Shown here: in pieces, positions 1-10,413 of the stretch
Layout of the letters: the number at the start of each line of letters is the position of its first letter
Position numbering within the stretch: position 1 is the stretch's first letter
Origin: Fluoribacter gormanii
GTDB taxonomy: Bacteria; Pseudomonadota; Gammaproteobacteria; Legionellales; Legionellaceae
Length of the DNA stretch: 64,000 nt
Direction of reading: 5' to 3'
NCBI RefSeq assembly: GCF_900156395.1
Contig: NZ_FTNL01000001.1
Span: 81,735-145,734, forward strand
Program-made: the position numbers and the translations under genes
The notes under the pieces: generated by a model
Told to the model about the DNA's origin: nothing
What the model saw: the letters and a program-made list of their open reading frames with translations, nothing else
Databases searched by the model: none

Positions 1-1173
<1,173 letters not shown>

Positions 1174-1184
1174 GTCTGATTAAA

Positions 1185-1250
1185 ATCAGGTACAGTGAAG
1201 TTGGTTGATAAAATAGAACCTGCTTCACTGCCACTAAATTGAAACCTGAC
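1185..1250. terminator. Nested inverted repeat between convergent trxB and cNMP gene
   Basis: CAGTGAAG (1193-1200) pairs with CTTCACTG (1223-1230), and an outer TCAGGT (1186-1191) pairs with ACCTGA (1244-1249). It lies exactly between two convergent genes and could end transcription from both sides, but there is no clear U-run, so the assignment is tentative. Confidence 0.35.
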
Positions 1251-1892
1251 TTATAATACCTTTGATGCTTTATTTTGATTCAGCATTTTCAATATAATAT
1301 CTTTCCCCATAGCTTCTACCATTTTCATAAATAGTGGAGGTTTATTTTCTTGTAAGCGACGCAAATCGGAATAACTCCAGGATAAGTAATCTACAGGCTC
1401 TCGTGCGTAGATCGTAGTACTGGCCTTTCCATCTCTAAAATAACTCATCTCACCAATAAAATGATATGGGCCCACCTCAATAATCGCTTCATCTACCTCA
1501 ATATAAACCTGTCCTTTAGTAATCAACATTAAATTTTCTACTGGTGCCCCCTTGATTAATATTTTTTTGTTTCTAGAAGTACCTCGTTCACTTAATTTAA
1601 TCAGACGAATAAAGTCACTGGTTTGCATACTTACAAAAAATAAATCTTTTATTTGTTGTAAATCATAAGGCAAAACTTTAGGCATCAAATCTCTTAACAA
1701 AATACCTATCTGTACAAAATTAATAATTAACGAAGCAATAGCCCAATATGCAACTGGGGGCACATCAGCTAATGCTCCATAAAGTAAAAATGATAAATCA
1801 GATAATATGAAGATGGTGCGGATGAAGAGCACTTTTCTGAAACAGAGGCTGAGAAGCATTAAAATATTGCCCAAACTATACAGAAAGTCCAA
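1251..1892 (-). CDS. Membrane protein with C-terminal cyclic-nucleotide-binding-like domain
   Basis: A protein of about 213 residues with two or three hydrophobic segments in the first 70 residues and a cNMP-binding-like beta-roll after about residue 85. The phosphate-binding-cassette position reads FIGEMSYFRDGKAST, with Lys where classical CAP-type cassettes have Arg, so nucleotide binding is uncertain. The layout of short transmembrane part plus cNMP-like domain recalls Popeye-type proteins. The frame is open to 2009 but would then run into aat. The start proposed here is a TTG at 1890-1892 preceded on the minus strand by a perfect GGAGG with 6-nt spacing, which removes the overlap. Function unknown; a membrane-linked cNMP sensor is plausible. 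Confidence 0.7.
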   Translation of the reverse strand: MDFLYSLGNILMLLSLCFRKVLFIRTIFILSDLSFLLYGALADVPPVAYWAIASLIINFVQIGILLRDLMPKVLPYDLQQIKDLFFVSMQTSDFIRLIKLSERGTSRNKKILIKGAPVENLMLITKGQVYIEVDEAIIEVGPYHFIGEMSYFRDGKASTTIYAREPVDYLSWSYSDLRRLQENKPPLFMKMVEAMGKDIILKMLNQNKASKVL

Positions 1893-1978
1893 TTGCTTCC
1901 TCCAATTCTCGCTTATAATAATTGTAGAATAAAAAAGATTTATAAGAGAAATGTTCCAGATAAATTGAGGAGTTTGAG

Positions 1979-2647
1979 TTGAATTATAATGAAATCCACT
2001 TCTTTCCAAATCCGGAAACTAGTGATGACCAAGGATTGTTATTTATTGGAGGTGACTTATCGCCCCAACGCATTCTCCAAGCTTATAGACAAGGAATTTT
2101 TCCGTGGTATGAGCCAGGAACACCTATTCTCTGGTGGTCTCCAAATCCAAGACTCATATTGATTCCTACAGAATTTAAATTGTCTCGAAGCTTGCAAAAA
2201 TCATTAAAAAAACCCTTCAGATTTACGATGGACACCGCATTTAAACAGGTAATTACGGCATGTGCTACGTGTATTAATCGAATCAATAATACCTGGATAA
2301 CTAAAGAGATGATCGCAGCCTATAGTCAGTTACACACTATGGGCTATGCTCATTCCTTTGAAATATGGTACGAAAACGAACTTGTCGGAGGCTTATATGG
2401 CCTAAGTTTAGGTCATGCCTTTTTTGGGGAATCTATGTTCCATAAAATGACAGATGCGTCGAAAATTGCATTTTACTACTTATGCAGAACAATGAATGAA
2501 TGGAATTATGATTTTATTGATTGCCAAATTCCGACAACTCATTTACAAAGTTTAGGTGCCAAAATTATTGATCGAAGAGAGTTTCTTCATATGCTCTATC
2601 AGTCTTTAGAGCATCCTACAAAAAAAGGTTCATGGAACGTCACTTAA
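1979..2647 (+). CDS. aat: Leucyl/phenylalanyl-tRNA-protein transferase
   Basis: Transfers Leu or Phe from charged tRNA onto N-terminal Arg or Lys of proteins, creating N-degrons for ClpAP (N-end rule). At 222 residues it is a normal family length. Near the N-terminus GLLFIGGDLSP, GIFPWYEPG and ILWWSPNPR are family signatures, followed by GLSLGHAFFGESMF and the FIDCQ segment. The start is TTG at 1979, with GAGGAG at 1967-1972 and 6-nt spacing. The usual partner gene bpt (the second bacterial N-end-rule transferase) is not downstream, unlike in Pseudomonas or Vibrio. Confidence 0.95.
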   Translation: MNYNEIHFFPNPETSDDQGLLFIGGDLSPQRILQAYRQGIFPWYEPGTPILWWSPNPRLILIPTEFKLSRSLQKSLKKPFRFTMDTAFKQVITACATCINRINNTWITKEMIAAYSQLHTMGYAHSFEIWYENELVGGLYGLSLGHAFFGESMFHKMTDASKIAFYYLCRTMNEWNYDFIDCQIPTTHLQSLGAKIIDRREFLHMLYQSLEHPTKKGSWNVT

Positions 2648-2769
2648 GATTTCAAATAGTAACAACAGTGTACTATTATTATCCATATAGATAGACTATT
2701 ACCATTTCATCTCAATATGGCTTCAATAATTGGTAATTTATTTTATTAAAGAACTCGGAGTATTGCCCT

Positions 2770-3312
2770 ATGGAGTCAAAACAAAATAATGAACCAGAGT
2801 CTAAAGTGCCTGTTATTTTTCGATCACTTAGTTGCAATCAATTACATGATATTTTGGAACACAATGGTGCGACAAAAAAGGAAACGAAATCTGTTTTTTT
2901 AATAAGGGATAATTCGGGAGGGTTTATAACTGTCTCATATTACTCTCAAGAACATGAAATGGTGAAGAATCTTCGATTTGGGTTAACTAATGATGGCTGG
3001 AAAACAGTACCTAAACCCCCTAAAGAACCTGCATTTACCGAGACACTCGAGGTAAAAGCAAAATATATACATGCTAAAGCACAATTTGATGAAGAAATGC
3101 AAAGCTTTATTAATACCGCAAAAACATTATTCGAACAAAATGGTACGCCTGAGCTGATTAAAGGACTCAGTTATGAATTACAAAAAAACGAGTTTAATAT
3201 GCAAGGACTTATTAGGCCCAGTCGTGAACAAGCCAGCAAAGAAAGACACTATGTTGATTACGTCAGTAATGCATTCTTGATTGAGAATACCCTTAACTTA
3301 GCAATAAAATAG
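2770..3312 (+). CDS. SH2-like domain protein, candidate effector
   Basis: A 180-residue orphan. Residues about 16-85 read like a minimal SH2 domain: a helix (LSCNQLHDILEHNG), then a strand SVFLIRD in which FLIR (43-46) corresponds to the FLVR phosphotyrosine-binding motif with Arg46 as the key residue, a turn (NSGG), a second strand FITVSYY, and a later strand KNLRFGLTNDGW. Eukaryote-like SH2 domains are known from Legionella effectors. The remaining 95 residues are charged, helical and unrecognised. There is no signal peptide or membrane segment. It has a CGGAG ribosome site and sits between aat and infA, where bpt would be expected. The SH2 assignment is by eye; effector status is inference. 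Confidence 0.6.
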   Translation: MESKQNNEPESKVPVIFRSLSCNQLHDILEHNGATKKETKSVFLIRDNSGGFITVSYYSQEHEMVKNLRFGLTNDGWKTVPKPPKEPAFTETLEVKAKYIHAKAQFDEEMQSFINTAKTLFEQNGTPELIKGLSYELQKNEFNMQGLIRPSREQASKERHYVDYVSNAFLIENTLNLAIK

Positions 3313-3500
3313 GCTGGAATAACTTATGTTGAGGTTAGTTGACCTCAGAGTTGGACAAAAAAGTCAATAATAGAGCGATAAATAGTTAAATTTTGCTGGC
3401 CTTTGATTGCCATTTTCTTTATTTTAGTGCAGTATACACGCTGTAAGTATATAATCACACATAATAAACTTTATAAATTTGGTACATCACTGAGAGACCT

Positions 3501-3722
3501 ATGGCAAAAGAAGATCATATAGAAATGGCTGGTACGGTTATTGATACCTTACCCAACACCATGTTTCGTGTTGAATTAGAAAATGGACATGTTATCACTG
3601 CTCACATTTCTGGTCGTATGCGTAAGAATTACATTAGAATTTTGACTGGCGATAAAGTTAAGGTCGAATTAACTCCCTATGACTTAACTAAAGGCCGCAT
3701 TATATTCCGCGATAAAAACTAA
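3501..3722 (+). CDS. infA: Translation initiation factor IF-1
   Basis: A 73-residue OB-fold protein that occupies the ribosomal A site during initiation. The opening [19 protein letters not shown], the [19 protein letters not shown] core and the ending GRIIFRDK are diagnostic, and the length is typical. A strong hairpin terminator follows directly. The gene is preceded by a non-coding stretch of nearly 190 bases and so probably has its own promoter. Confidence 0.98.
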   Translation: MAKEDHIEMAGTVIDTLPNTMFRVELENGHVITAHISGRMRKNYIRILTGDKVKVELTPYDLTKGRIIFRDKN

Positions 3723-3759
3723 GCAACATCTTATTTAAAAATCCTTTCTGAAACACTAG

Positions 3760-3791
3760 CCTGAGTTACGGCAAAACGTAACTCGGGTTTT
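3760..3791 (+). terminator. Rho-independent terminator of infA
   Basis: CCTGAGTTACG (3760-3770) pairs over 11 positions, with one G-T, with CGTAACTCGGG (3777-3787) around a GCAAAA loop, followed by TTTTG. A textbook intrinsic terminator. Confidence 0.9.
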
Positions 3792-3873
3792 GCTTGTGTG
3801 GTGATTCGTAAAATGAACAGACTATAGTCTGGGCAAAGGCGCAAGCCATCACCCAGGATAAAGAAATTAGAAA

Positions 3874-5058
3874 CTATAAAGCTTCAAATATTGCAGCAGC
3901 CCCCATGCCTGTACCAATGCACATGGTTACCATACCATATCGTCCTTTTGTTCTTCTTAATCCATGCAATAAAGTAGCTGTTCTTATTGCACCTGTAGCA
4001 CCTAAGGGATGGCCTAAAGCAATAGCTCCTCCTAAAGGATTCACCTTGGTTCGAGGAAGATCAAGCTCTTTGATTACCGCCAAAGCTTGAGCGGCAAATG
4101 CCTCATTAAGTTCTATCCAATCCAGCTGATCTAAAGTAAGACCTGCTCGCTTTAAAGCAATAGGAATTGCCTCGATAGGACCAATTCCCATAATTTCAGG
4201 AGGAACACCGGCTACAGCATAACTTAGTAAACGCCCAATTGGTTTTAAATCATATTGATGCAACGCTTGTTCACTGGCTAAAAGTGCGATGCCTGCACCA
4301 TCACTGGTCTGTGAGCTATTTCCTGCCGTAACTGTTCCTTTTACAGAAAAAACGGGCTTTAATTTAGAAATAACATCATATGAAGTATCAGCTCTTGGTC
4401 CTTCATCATCACTCACCCATTTCTTTTTAATTAGTGCTGTATCAGTTTCTAAATCAGCCTGTCGTATGGTAATTTCTACCGGACTGATTTCAGCTTTAAA
4501 GTCACCACGTTGCTGGGCTTCTACCGCTTTTTTATGACTCTCAGCAGCAAATTCATCTTGCTGCTCTCGCGAAACCTGCCAGCGCTTTGCTACATTCTCA
4601 GCTGTAATGCCCATCCCATAAGCAATGGCAACATCTTCATTATTGAAGATAACAGGATTTGCTGTGTATTTGTTTCCGCCTAGAGGCACCATAGACATAC
4701 TTTCAACACCGCCCGCAAGAGCCAAATGCATATCACCACTACGTATAGCACCTGCAGCGGTAGCAATGCTTTGTACTCCAGAGGAACAAAAGCGATTGAT
4801 AGTCATTGCAGGAACAGATTGAGGTAGATCAGCCAGTAATGATGCAATACGTGCCACATTCATACCTTGCTCAGCCTCTGGCATTGCACATCCGATTACA
4901 ATATCCCCTATTTGTTGATGATCCACTGATGGATTGCGTTTCATTAAATCTCTGATCACATGAGCCAATAAATCATCTGGCAATGTATTTTTAAATACCC
5001 CACGTGGTGCTTTACCTACTGGAGTACGTAATGCGTCAACAATATATACATTAGTCAT
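3874..5058 (-). CDS. fadA: Acetyl-CoA C-acyltransferase (beta-ketothiolase)
   Basis: A 394-residue thiolase that cleaves 3-ketoacyl-CoA to acetyl-CoA in the last step of beta-oxidation. The catalytic triad is visible: Cys91 in NRFCSSG, His350 in GHPLGATG and Cys380 in CIGTGMGAA. It lies 12 bases downstream of the bifunctional hydratase/dehydrogenase and on the same strand, so the two should form a fadBA-like multienzyme. A biosynthetic acetoacetyl-CoA thiolase (PhaA-like) role cannot be ruled out by sequence alone, but the pairing favours degradation. Confidence 0.92.
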   Translation of the reverse strand: MTNVYIVDALRTPVGKAPRGVFKNTLPDDLLAHVIRDLMKRNPSVDHQQIGDIVIGCAMPEAEQGMNVARIASLLADLPQSVPAMTINRFCSSGVQSIATAAGAIRSGDMHLALAGGVESMSMVPLGGNKYTANPVIFNNEDVAIAYGMGITAENVAKRWQVSREQQDEFAAESHKKAVEAQQRGDFKAEISPVEITIRQADLETDTALIKKKWVSDDEGPRADTSYDVISKLKPVFSVKGTVTAGNSSQTSDGAGIALLASEQALHQYDLKPIGRLLSYAVAGVPPEIMGIGPIEAIPIALKRAGLTLDQLDWIELNEAFAAQALAVIKELDLPRTKVNPLGGAIALGHPLGATGAIRTATLLHGLRRTKGRYGMVTMCIGTGMGAAAIFEAL

Positions 5059-5070
5059 TTCAAATCTCCC

Positions 5071-7437
5071 TTAGTTACGTAATGGCTTTCCAGTCTCTAG
5101 TAAATGACTAATCCGTGCTTGGGTTAATGGTGTTGCGGCAAGAGTAATAAAGGCTTCACGCTCTAACTTAAGCATCCAATTCTCGTCTACAAACGTATTT
5201 TGATTGAGGTTACCACCGCAAAGTACAGTTGCTAACTCAGTGGCGATGAAATAATCATGCTGAGAAATAAATCCACCCTCAAGCCAATTCACCAAACCGG
5301 CTTGCAATCGCGCTTTACCTTCAATACCAGCAACTTGAAACTGTTTCTTTAAAGGGGGTTGGTAATTTTCTGCATGCATGAAATTAACTTTTGCCAATGC
5401 TACATAGAGTACTTCATCAGCATTCATGACATAGCTGTCCATATTGCGTAAATACCCCATTTGTATTGCATCAACCGCCGAACCGGCAACTTGTGCTGTA
5501 GCAATTTGTTGGTAGTAATTTTGGATTATTGTCATTAAATCGCCTTTAGGTGCCAGATGTGCCGCCCGCATTGCCATTTCCTTACATCCACCACCTGCAG
5601 GTATTACTCCAACACCAAATTCAACCAGACCTGGGTAAGCTTCAAAAGCAGCAGCCACAGCATCACAATGCATCATTAACTCACAACCGCCGCCAAGAGC
5701 ACGCCCTCTTACTGCTGCAACTGTTGGAATAGAACTGTATTTCAAGCGTAAAGCGACACGTTGAAACTGGGCGATCATAGCGTCCAAAGCCTGCATTTTG
5801 TTTTCCTTAATTAAATTAAGGACACCGCGCAAATCAGCGCCCGAACAGAAATTAGTCGCATCTTTTTGATAAATAATTAACCCTCGACATTGTTTCTCTG
5901 CAATTTCTATAGCAGCTTCCAGACCATCAAGAACTGATTGTCCCACAGTATTCGCTTTGCTTTTGAAATTCACTACAGCAACATCATCTTGTAAATGCCA
6001 TAAACTGACACCATCATTTTCATAAATTACGGGTGTAGGATGCGCTGATTCTTTAATGACTCGATCAGTGAAAAATTGACGCTGATAAACTGGCAATTGG
6101 CTTCGAGGTTGGTAATCATTGATTTGAGGAGAATAAGCGCCCTTTTCAGTATAAAAGGCATTGATCTCAAAAAGCCATCCAGGCAGTTGAGCCGAACTAA
6201 GAGAGGATTTTTCGTTTATAGACTGATTAATGTACTGAGTCATTATTGCCAAATCAGCTAATTGCCACGTTTCAAATGGCCCTTGTACCCAACCAAACCC
6301 CCAACGAATTGCCAAGTCAACGTCTCTGACATTATCTGCAATTGTCTCAAGATGATAGGCACAGTAGTGAAATAAATCCCTGAAGCAGGCTGCCAAGAAC
6401 TGTGCTTGCTTGTTCTTGGAAGTCATTAGATTTTGCATCCGTACAGCAGGATCTGGATTACCCATAATCCCTTTTAACTCATCACTCACGACCGGTTGAG
6501 CTGGACGATATTGTGCTGATTTAATATCATATACTTCAATAATTTTGCCATTCTTTCTATAAATACCTTGACCTGTTTTCTGCCCTAAATGGCCATCCTT
6601 AATTAGATTAGTGAGCCATTCAGGTAAATTAAAACTGTGATGCCATGGATCATCTTGTAACTGTTGCTGCATTGTATGGATTACATGTTGCATAGTGTCT
6701 AGGCCAACAACATCCATGGTACGAAAAGTGGCCGATTTGGGTCTTCCTAACAAGGGACCAGTTAATGCATCCACTTCATCCAATCCCATATTCATAGCAA
6801 ATGCATGGTGCAATGTAGTTAAAAGAGAAAATACACCAATGCGATTACCAATAAAATTAGGCGTATCTTTGGCGCGCACAACTCCTTTACCTAAATAACG
6901 AGTCAGCCAAGTCTCAAGCTTATCTACTAATTCCTTATTAGTTGTTTTAGCAGGAATAAGTTCCGCAAGATGCATGTAACGTGGAGGATTAAAAAAATGA
7001 ACGCCACAAAAATTTTTTCTATGTGCTTCAGGTAAAACGGAACATAATGAATTAATACTCAAACCGGAGGTATTACTGACCAAAATAGAATGTTCAGTCA
7101 AAAATGGGGAAATACGCTTGTATAAATCTTCCTTCCAGTCCAAGCGCTCAGCAATTGCTTCTATAACTAAATCGCATGAGGCCAAATCAGCAAGATGTTC
7201 ATCATAATTTCGCGATTGCAACAATGTTGCAGTTTGAGCTGTAGCAAGTGGCGCAGGTTTTAGCTTCCCTAAGTTGGCTATTGCTTTATCAATCAACGCA
7301 TTTGCATTTCCTTCTTTAGATGCCAAATCATAGAGTAAGGTTTCTATACCAGCATTAACGCAGTGCGCTGCAATTTGCGCGCCCATAACGCCAGCCCCCA
7401 GAACTGCGACTTTTTTTATAAAAAAAGATCCCTGCAT
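5071..7437 (-). CDS. fadB: 3-hydroxyacyl-CoA dehydrogenase / enoyl-CoA hydratase (FadB/FadN type)
   Basis: A bifunctional beta-oxidation enzyme of about 788 residues. The dehydrogenase part comes first: NAD-binding GAGVMG at 14-19, then VSNTSGLSIN and the catalytic GVHFFNPP. The crotonase part is C-terminal: CSGADLRG, GGGCELMMHCD and EFGVGVIPAGGG. This is the reverse of the E. coli FadB domain order and matches the Bacillus FadN / long proteobacterial type. The frame is open to 7491, but the extra 18 residues are translated from a palindromic repeat; the start at 7437 has GAGGA upstream. It is followed closely by the thiolase gene. Confidence 0.92.
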   Translation of the reverse strand: MQGSFFIKKVAVLGAGVMGAQIAAHCVNAGIETLLYDLASKEGNANALIDKAIANLGKLKPAPLATAQTATLLQSRNYDEHLADLASCDLVIEAIAERLDWKEDLYKRISPFLTEHSILVSNTSGLSINSLCSVLPEAHRKNFCGVHFFNPPRYMHLAELIPAKTTNKELVDKLETWLTRYLGKGVVRAKDTPNFIGNRIGVFSLLTTLHHAFAMNMGLDEVDALTGPLLGRPKSATFRTMDVVGLDTMQHVIHTMQQQLQDDPWHHSFNLPEWLTNLIKDGHLGQKTGQGIYRKNGKIIEVYDIKSAQYRPAQPVVSDELKGIMGNPDPAVRMQNLMTSKNKQAQFLAACFRDLFHYCAYHLETIADNVRDVDLAIRWGFGWVQGPFETWQLADLAIMTQYINQSINEKSSLSSAQLPGWLFEINAFYTEKGAYSPQINDYQPRSQLPVYQRQFFTDRVIKESAHPTPVIYENDGVSLWHLQDDVAVVNFKSKANTVGQSVLDGLEAAIEIAEKQCRGLIIYQKDATNFCSGADLRGVLNLIKENKMQALDAMIAQFQRVALRLKYSSIPTVAAVRGRALGGGCELMMHCDAVAAAFEAYPGLVEFGVGVIPAGGGCKEMAMRAAHLAPKGDLMTIIQNYYQQIATAQVAGSAVDAIQMGYLRNMDSYVMNADEVLYVALAKVNFMHAENYQPPLKKQFQVAGIEGKARLQAGLVNWLEGGFISQHDYFIATELATVLCGGNLNQNTFVDENWMLKLEREAFITLAATPLTQARISHLLETGKPLRN

Positions 7438-7455
7438 TCTTTTTTCCTCGTTAAA

Positions 7456-7537
7456 GTAGCCTGGGTGAAGCGAAGCATAACCCGGGTTCATGAAACATGA
7501 AAATTGCCTGGGTTATGCTTCGCTTCACCCAGGTTAC
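7456..7537. repeat. REP-like palindrome, long perfect stem
   Basis: A 24-bp arm at 7460-7483 (starting CCTGGGTGAAGCG) has its exact reverse complement at 7510-7533, separated by 26 nt. The same element recurs at 60695-60770. It sits inside the predicted operon between the ALDH7 and FadB genes and causes the false N-terminal extension of the latter. Confidence 0.93.
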
Positions 7538-7551
7538 ACTTGCTACTTAAA

Positions 7552-9072
7552 TCAAGCCAAATCAAACCGAATACCTTGAGCTAACGGTAATTCATTTCCC
7601 CAATTTATTGTATTGGTCTGTCGACGCATATACGCCTTCCAAGAATCAGAACCAGACTCCCGCCCACCGCCTGTTTCTTTTTCTCCACCAAATGCGCCGC
7701 CAATTTCAGCACCTGAAGTGCCAATATTAATATTGGCGATACCGCAATCACTTCCCCAGGCACTTAAAAAGTGTTCTGCATTTTTTAAATTTTGAGTAAA
7801 CATGGCAGAAGACAATCCTTGTGGTACATGATTTTGTAAAGCAATCGCTTCATCGATTGTCTGAAAAGACATTACATATAAAATGGGTGCAAATGTTTCC
7901 TCTTGAACAATCTCCCAATGATTTTTTACATCACATACTAAGGTAGGTTCGACAAAGAAGCCTGGTCTATGAACTGGCTCACCACCAAAGATAATTCGAC
8001 CGCCCGCTTCTTTAATGCGAGCTATTGCACGATTAAATTGATCAACAGCTTGTTTATCAATCAGTGGTCCCATTAAATTTTTCTTATCTAAAGGATCACC
8101 AATTGTGATTTGCTCATAGGCAAAACGTAAACGTTCAACAACATAATCGTATTTGGAGTGATGAATAAACAAACGTCGCGTAGAAGTACATCGTTGACCC
8201 GCTGTGCCTACTGCCCCAAAAACAATAGCCGGAATTGCTAAATGAAGATCAGCCGTCTCATCGACAATAATTGCGTTGTTACCACCTAACTCCAGAATAG
8301 TCTTGCCTAATCGAGCAGCAACCTTAGCTGCAACCTCTTTACCTACTGCAGTTGAACCAGTAAATGAAATAAGTGGTATCCGTTTGTCATTCACCATTGC
8401 CTCAACCACATCCTGACTCTCTGGAATTACTAAACTGAATATTTCGGGACAGCCATTAGCTCTTAACACATCATTGCAAATATGCTGAACAGCTACAGCA
8501 CATAGAGGGGTCTTTGCTGATGGCTTCCACAATGTCACATTCCCACAGATAGCAGCCAAAAAAGCATTCCAGGACCATACTGCAACAGGAAAGTTAAATG
8601 CAGAAATAACACCAACAATACCGTATGGGTGCCACTGTTCATACATTCTATGTTGTGGACGTTCAGAATGCATGGAATTACCATATAACATCCGAGATTG
8701 GCCTACTGCGAAATCAGCTATATCAATCATTTCCTGAACTTCGCCATCCCCTTCTTGTTTGGACTTACCCATTTCTAAGGAGACTAAACTACCTAACGCA
8801 TCTTTATGATCACGCAAGGCTTGACCAATCTGTCTGATGATCTCCCCTCTTTTAGGAGCAGGGACTTTTCTCCACTCATGGGCAGCATATTCAGCACGGG
8901 TCATTATCTCTTCGTAATCACTCATAGTGCACGTTGCTATCTCAGCAAGTTTTTCACTATTGGCTGGATTATAAGAGATTAACTTATGCTCATGAATTCC
9001 ACTTTGCCAACCTTGCCCACTGAAGGCGCCAGGATTAACTGCATGAATTTTCAGGCGTTTTAATATATCCAT
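7552..9072 (-). CDS. amaB: Alpha-aminoadipic semialdehyde dehydrogenase (ALDH7/antiquitin family)
   Basis: A 506-residue NAD-dependent aldehyde dehydrogenase. The C-terminal signature ([20 protein letters not shown], then [11 protein letters not shown]) is that of antiquitin/ALDH7, which oxidises alpha-aminoadipic semialdehyde (piperideine-6-carboxylate) in lysine breakdown. The nucleophile is Cys in GQRCTSTRR and the general base Glu lies in LELGGNN. The start ATG at 9072 is conserved in context ([16 protein letters not shown]). Its upstream neighbour is a saccharopine-dehydrogenase-like protein, which supports a lysine-catabolic role. Substrate is inferred from family, not shown. Confidence 0.88.
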   Translation of the reverse strand: MDILKRLKIHAVNPGAFSGQGWQSGIHEHKLISYNPANSEKLAEIATCTMSDYEEIMTRAEYAAHEWRKVPAPKRGEIIRQIGQALRDHKDALGSLVSLEMGKSKQEGDGEVQEMIDIADFAVGQSRMLYGNSMHSERPQHRMYEQWHPYGIVGVISAFNFPVAVWSWNAFLAAICGNVTLWKPSAKTPLCAVAVQHICNDVLRANGCPEIFSLVIPESQDVVEAMVNDKRIPLISFTGSTAVGKEVAAKVAARLGKTILELGGNNAIIVDETADLHLAIPAIVFGAVGTAGQRCTSTRRLFIHHSKYDYVVERLRFAYEQITIGDPLDKKNLMGPLIDKQAVDQFNRAIARIKEAGGRIIFGGEPVHRPGFFVEPTLVCDVKNHWEIVQEETFAPILYVMSFQTIDEAIALQNHVPQGLSSAMFTQNLKNAEHFLSAWGSDCGIANINIGTSGAEIGGAFGGEKETGGGRESGSDSWKAYMRRQTNTINWGNELPLAQGIRFDLA

Positions 9073-9090
9073 TACTTATCTCCATAGTAC

Positions 9091-9117
9091 CCCGGGTACA
9101 ATAAATCACAACCCGGG
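9091..9117. repeat. Short CCCGGGT inverted repeat
   Basis: CCCGGGT (9091-9097) and ACCCGGG (9111-9117) flank a 13-nt loop in the gap between two minus-strand lysine-catabolism genes. It looks like the truncated core of the REP-like palindromes found elsewhere in the window. Confidence 0.5.
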
Positions 9118-9141
9118 AACAATATCCACAATACTTTCAAG

Positions 9142-10230
9142 TTATGCGTAATAGCGGCCAAAACGATTTTCCAGCACTGCTGACAAATGGAATTTTTCTT
9201 GTAAAACTAATCCCTTATATTCATTTTCTTGTCCGAGCACTAAATCAACTACTGAGCAAACACCAGAAGCAGTACTTATTTGAATTGCTGACCATTCCAG
9301 GCCACAAATTTCTTCAGGATAAATCTTCTTCACATAATTTTTTTCTGTCAGCTCACCTCGTTTCATTCCTTCAACAGAAACATAAACAATCACCAGATCT
9401 TGGTAAGTTTTAGGAATCGCATTTTCCAGAATACGTTTTAACGTAGGCCTATCTTGGTTTAATCGCAAGTCATTCATTAATAAACGCATCTTTGAGCAAT
9501 GGCCAGGATAACGCATTGTTTTATAATTCATGGTTTGTACTTTACCAGCGTGCATCTCAGCCAAACTCCCCAGTCCGCCAGAGGTATTAAACGCTTCATA
9601 TTCACACCCATCGATTTGAATGGTTTCTAATCCTTCTAAAGGTGCTAAGGTTACTGCTTTTCCATATTTAATCGCATAACATGGATTGCCATACTCATTA
9701 ATAACTCCATCAGTGGACCAGGTTAATGAATATTGCAGTGCGTTGTTTGCATTTTGAGGAAGAGCTCCTACACGCAATTTCACATGATGACACTCTTCAA
9801 ACTCTTGCATGAGGCTATTTGCAGCGATGCTGATAAATCCGGGAGCTAATCCGCATTGAGGAACAAACGCCGTTTCTGCATCAAGCGCTATCGCTTTTAC
9901 TGCTTCAGTTACAGCTGTATCTTCCGTAAGATCAAAGTAATGTGCTTTGGCAGCTTTTGCAGCTTCAGCAACATAAGTATTTAAAAAATATGGAAGACTA
10001 GAAATAACCGCCACGATATCATTCTTTTCCATATACGCTTGGGTTGACTGTTTATCTTGAACATCCAAGGCTACTGTTTTAATTTTGGGTACTGCTTCCA
10101 ACAGCCTTTTTACATCGGATCCACTAAAATCAATATCAACTAAATGGATCTGGTAAGAACCGCTTTCTGATAATAAACAAGCGATTAAGCTACCAATTTT
10201 CCCTGCGCCAGTAATCATTACATTATACAT
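9142..10230 (-). CDS. Saccharopine dehydrogenase family / lysine 6-dehydrogenase-like protein
   Basis: A 362-residue protein with an N-terminal Rossmann fold (MYNVMITGAGKIGSLIA, then LVDID), an ISSLPYFLN segment and a QCGLAPGF motif typical of the saccharopine dehydrogenase / lysine dehydrogenase superfamily. Such enzymes interconvert lysine, saccharopine and aminoadipic semialdehyde. Adjacency to an ALDH7 gene suggests that the pair takes lysine to aminoadipate: this enzyme would make the semialdehyde and the next oxidise it. Whether it is a one-step lysine 6-dehydrogenase or a saccharopine dehydrogenase half-enzyme cannot be decided from sequence alone. Confidence 0.75.
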   Translation of the reverse strand: MYNVMITGAGKIGSLIACLLSESGSYQIHLVDIDFSGSDVKRLLEAVPKIKTVALDVQDKQSTQAYMEKNDIVAVISSLPYFLNTYVAEAAKAAKAHYFDLTEDTAVTEAVKAIALDAETAFVPQCGLAPGFISIAANSLMQEFEECHHVKLRVGALPQNANNALQYSLTWSTDGVINEYGNPCYAIKYGKAVTLAPLEGLETIQIDGCEYEAFNTSGGLGSLAEMHAGKVQTMNYKTMRYPGHCSKMRLLMNDLRLNQDRPTLKRILENAIPKTYQDLVIVYVSVEGMKRGELTEKNYVKKIYPEEICGLEWSAIQISTASGVCSVVDLVLGQENEYKGLVLQEKFHLSAVLENRFGRYYA

Positions 10231-10413
10231 TTAATCCCTCTCCCATTATAAAACGCAATCATCCTACACAAAATCTTGGGAGTTGAATAGTATTCCCTAA
10301 ACTATATGCATATAAAATATCAATTTTTAAGAATCGTGTTATTCCATTTTTTGATGCATAATTCTTAAAAGGACTATATTAAAAAAAATCTTGAATTAGC
10401 AAAGGGAGTTGTC

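Noticed and set aside
7438..7491. Extra 18 residues on the FadB-like protein
   Set aside because: They are a translation of the palindromic repeat; the ATG at 7437 has its own ribosome site.
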